A stretch of DNA of 20,134 nt from Pelargonium cotyledonis. Its lineage: Eukaryota > Streptophyta > Magnoliopsida > Geraniales > Geraniaceae. How positions within the stretch are numbered: position 1 is the first letter of the stretch; the number at the start of each line of letters is the position of its first letter. The notes under the pieces are model-generated. The model saw only the letters and a program-made list of their open reading frames with translations. It was not told the DNA's origin and did not search any database. Location of the stretch: assembly GCA_036897625.1 (NCBI GenBank), contig JAYMTA010001411.1, positions 1-20,134 of the forward strand, read 5' to 3'. Shown one piece after another: positions 17,071 through 20,134 of this stretch. The position numbers were made by a program, and so were the translations under genes.

Positions 17071-20000
17071 ATGCCAACGTATAAGATCCTGGGAATCGAT
17101 GTGGATTTCCCTTTCGAGGCCTATGATTGCCAGCTCGTTTACATGGAAAAGGTCATCCAGGCTCTCCAAGGGGTAAGTTTTCGGAACTTCACGCTTCTGA
17201 ATCCATATTTTGTTAGATTAAACATTGGAAGTCGCATTTTAGGGATACAGTGGAATTGATATTGCTAGTGTTTTGCCCCAGTCTGCGCTGAGTTTTTTTT
17301 ATTCGGCTTATAAGGTTATGTTTGGATTTGAATCAAGAATGGGAGTAAATTGCTTCAAAGAGGCTCAAAGAAGTGACCTTTTGTTAGTTGAAGTAGTATT
17401 TTTGGGAGTATATCCCCAATTGATTGCATTTTTTTTTTTTGAAGATTCTCTATACAAATCAGGAGCTTGTTAATACATTAAATTGCTTTTAAGGTGATGT
17501 GGGTAACTTGGATTTGGTCTATTGATGTCATAACTCATATTCATCAGTATTTTAACCATCAAAAATATTTCAAGTTGAAAATAGTTCACTAGTGATGGGT
17601 GGCATACAAATAGGTCAGAGAGATTCATTAGTGTACTCACTACATTAATTGCATCCTATCATGCTTGCTTACTCCTGTGATATTACCTTCCCCATGTTGT
17701 CCAAAATGGTTTGGTTGAATGCCATTTCTGGAGAAACTTTCTAGAACTACTTCTTTTTGTTGCCTCTATGCTTAAATATCTCTTTAGAATTTGGATTGAT
17801 AACTACAGCTCGTCTTATACTCCCTCCCTACTCGACTCTTCCTTATACTTCTCAAGTGGTTATATTTTTGGCTATCCTAAAATAATTTTCTTATAAGAAG
17901 GAATATGGACACTTAAATTGGGACAACTGATTCGAGTATACCGGACATCTTTTATTCATTAGCAAATGATAATGTCAACAGAACATGATCGCGGTTTTTA
18001 GATGTCTTTATTTGATGCTAATTCGCCTCTCCAAAGTTATAAGTACATAGTTACTTATTCATTTGTTTTACATTTTTCTATGAGCTTCCAAGCTTCACTG
18101 GAACATTTAGCCATTTTGAATACTCTGAGACTTACCGTACATATGATATGAATATCTAGTGTGGTTGTGTGTATTTGACTTGGCAGAAATGTAATGCATT
18201 GTTGGAGAGTCCAACTGGAACTGGAAAAACGCTATGTCTCCTTTGTGCCACACTAGCTTGGAGGAAGAGTTTGGGTCCATTCTCTACTGGTGTGAATGCA
18301 AGGAACAGTGCAGGGAGCAAATCTGATGGTTCACTATCACAGTCTGCAGCTACAAATCTTCCAACCATTGTATATACCTCACGCACACACAGCCAACTCC
18401 GTCAAGTGATTCAAGAGTTGAAAAGAAGCAGCTACAGGTCATAACTTTTCATGGGGTGATCTCTTTTGCAGTTTTGAGATTTGACTGTCACCTTGTGTTA
18501 GCTTTTGAATATCTCTTTCTATCGATTTGTTGCTTTACTGTTACTAGTATTGATGCTCAGTATCAAAGTGGAAGTAACATGTATTGATGGGAATGTTACA
18601 TAATAGGATTGTTCACAGTAGGTAACAATTGATTGAATTTTACTATTTTTATGTTATGTGCTCTTGGCTTCCTCAGTGACATAAGGATTTAAGGATTCCT
18701 TTGTTTTTGTTCTGTTTGCCTCTTCAAACCACCTTTAATGTCAAGAGGTTGTGGAGCACCAAAAGTCTTTCCAGTTCAAGTAAACCTACATATTATCAAG
18801 CGTTGAAATTGAATTAAATTTCTGTAAACAGACAATTTACTGTAAACAGACAATTTAATACCATCTATGGTTTATAACATACCAGTTAGTTGGATAACTA
18901 CATATTTTTAAGAAGTGTACCTTTTAAATGATGCAAATTTTGACATGTACCTTGGTATCACATATCAGCATAAATTAGCTTTACATGTATAAATTAGCTT
19001 TTCTGTTGCCATATGATGTGAACATAAATCCATATTTTAGGTCTCTGAAGGATTTTCCCCTGGGAAATCATGTCCTTGAGATTTGGGCTTGGTTGTGTGT
19101 GTTTCTTAAATAATATATATTACAGGATGGTTTTGCTTGTGAACTAAGTTAGAGTTTGGATTGCGATTTTTATTCAAGAATGAGATTCTTATGCATCGTG
19201 TTTGGATTATGATATTTTGATAGTGAGAAGACAATTTTTTTTAATCCAAATGCTACATTTGAGCTTACTGATCACCTGCTTTTGCAACTTTTTAGAATTT
19301 TAATATGCTGTAAGAGTGTGCAGGCCCAAAATGGTAGTATTAGGATCTCGGGAACAACTCTGCATTCATGAAAAAGTTAGTTTACTCCGTGGGAAGGCAC
19401 AGACAAATGCCTGTCATTCTTTATGCAGGAAGCGTTTAAAGCATCATTGTTCCCATTTTCCTCGTGCTGCTGGTAAACCTTTTGACTATATCTTCCTATT
19501 CCATGCATAAGAATTTAGAATTCACATATTTAGCATTTAGATATAATATACCTATATACTTTAAGTAATGTTTTGTAATTAACCAATAGAATATTTCATT
19601 TGCTGTCTCTCTTTCTCTCTCTCCATCTAGGTTTTGGTTTTTATTATAACCATTAAAATACTGGGTAATGTTGATAATGAATTCTATGCTGCTGGAGTTT
19701 CTTAAATCTACCTAGGGAACAGTGTAAATACCATGTTTATTTAGGGTTTTAGTTATGCTTGTAAATGAGCCTTATAGTGCAAAATGGATGAGATCCCGAA
19801 ACAGTAAAACTAAACTTATGGCAAACAACTCTAACCTCTCTCTTGCTTGCTCTCTTTATCCTGCTTTTCTTCGATTCTCATTTCATCACTCCCTTTCTCT
19901 CCACATAATGCCGACAGCTTCTAAAGGAAATGCGTAGATAAGGATATAGGAACAAAGTAATTAAGATATGCTTTTTGAAATTTTGTAATATGAAATTGGG

Positions 20001-20134
20001 TTAGGTATATCAACGCCAAAAAGGTTCTTTTGATTGGAGGTGCTAGCTGTTAATGGCGTGAGGCAAATAGTGATAAATTTAGGGGTTGTCGAACCACAGG
20101 GAAGGAAAAACCAATTGACCAAAAATAGCAACTG
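17071..20134 (+). CDS. RTEL1: RTEL1 DNA helicase, 5' part (runs off the window)
   Basis: This nuclear 5'-3' Fe-S helicase of the XPD/FANCJ group unwinds D-loops and T-loops, restraining recombination and protecting telomeres. Three coding exons are present: 17071-17172, 18187-18437 and 19324-19472, with donors GTAAGT, GTCATA and GTAAAC. Together they encode 167 residues plus one base. [18 protein letters not shown] at the start is the family N-terminus with the Q-motif region. Walker A is ESPTGTGKT (41-49). Motif Ia is in [12 protein letters not shown] (94-105). Cysteines 131, 148/152 and 160 (in REQLC, ACHSLC and KHHC) are three ligands of the iron-sulphur cluster; the fourth should be in the next exon. 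No further exon was found before the right edge, so intron 3 is at least 660 nt. The DEAH box and the rest of the helicase lie outside the window. Confidence 0.95.
18822..18857. repeat. Perfect 18-bp tandem duplication in RTEL1 intron 2
   Basis: CTGTAAACAGACAATTTA at 18822-18839 is repeated without change at 18840-18857. About 110 bp further on, ATAAATTAGCTTT occurs at 18970-18982 and 18989-19001. Identity of the copies suggests recent slippage. The sites are far from the splice sites and probably neutral. Confidence 0.9.
19473..20134 (+). other. RTEL1 intron 3 (start only), possibly with repeat sequence at its end
   Basis: After the exon 3 donor the DNA is T-rich and non-coding; I could not find the expected continuation of the iron-sulphur domain. 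From about 19990 the composition changes, and GGGGTTGTCGAACCACAGGG (20081-20100) resembles non-coding repeat sequence I associate with plant retrotransposons. Membership of a family is a guess. Confidence 0.45.

Noticed and set aside
1..20134. A novel multigene system, gene cluster, CRISPR array or viral insertion
   Set aside because: The four recognisable genes are unrelated housekeeping or regulatory genes of a plant nucleus. No repeat-spacer array, capsid, polymerase or biosynthetic genes were seen.

Overview
This is nuclear DNA from a eudicot plant. The genes have short U-rich GT-AG introns, the promoters carry plant-type site II (TGGGCC/AGCCCA) motifs, and all four protein genes are typical of land plants. 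I cannot name the species from the window. All family assignments rest on reading the translations and on remembered Arabidopsis relatives; no search was run.

Layout. Positions 1-3640 are AT-rich intergenic DNA with repeat debris: a tRNA-derived SINE-like element near 2745-2950, and the end of a probable hAT-type transposon ending near 2421. Positions 3640-4700 hold the promoter and leader of an intronless-CDS trihelix transcription factor of the SIP1/ASIL type (4702-5865, +). Positions 5866-8033 are the shared 3' side of two convergent genes. Next comes a P-class pentatricopeptide (PPR) gene on the minus strand (8034-10031). It has one 96-nt intron and a site II-rich, partly duplicated promoter. 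Upstream of it on the same strand is a complete nine-coding-exon HSP110/SSE-type HSP70 gene (HSP70-14/15 type, 842 aa; 11038-15814), with a further intron in its 5' UTR. It is divergent from RTEL1 (17071 onward, +), a DNA helicase of which the first three coding exons are present; the rest lies past the right edge.

The genes serve separate housekeeping roles: transcriptional control, organelle RNA metabolism, cytosolic protein folding, and genome/telomere maintenance. I see no operon-like or defence-type system and no evidence for a new system. The most useful observations are these: the PPR intron is a multiple of three, free of stops and encodes a hydrophobic stretch; an AUG-initiated uORF overlaps the PPR start; a 51-bp promoter unit with site II motifs is duplicated in tandem; the compact HSP70-RTEL1 divergent promoter combines a heat-shock element, E2F site, telo-box and site II motifs; and the HSP70-RTEL1 neighbourhood appears to match the Arabidopsis At1g79920-At1g79950 block.
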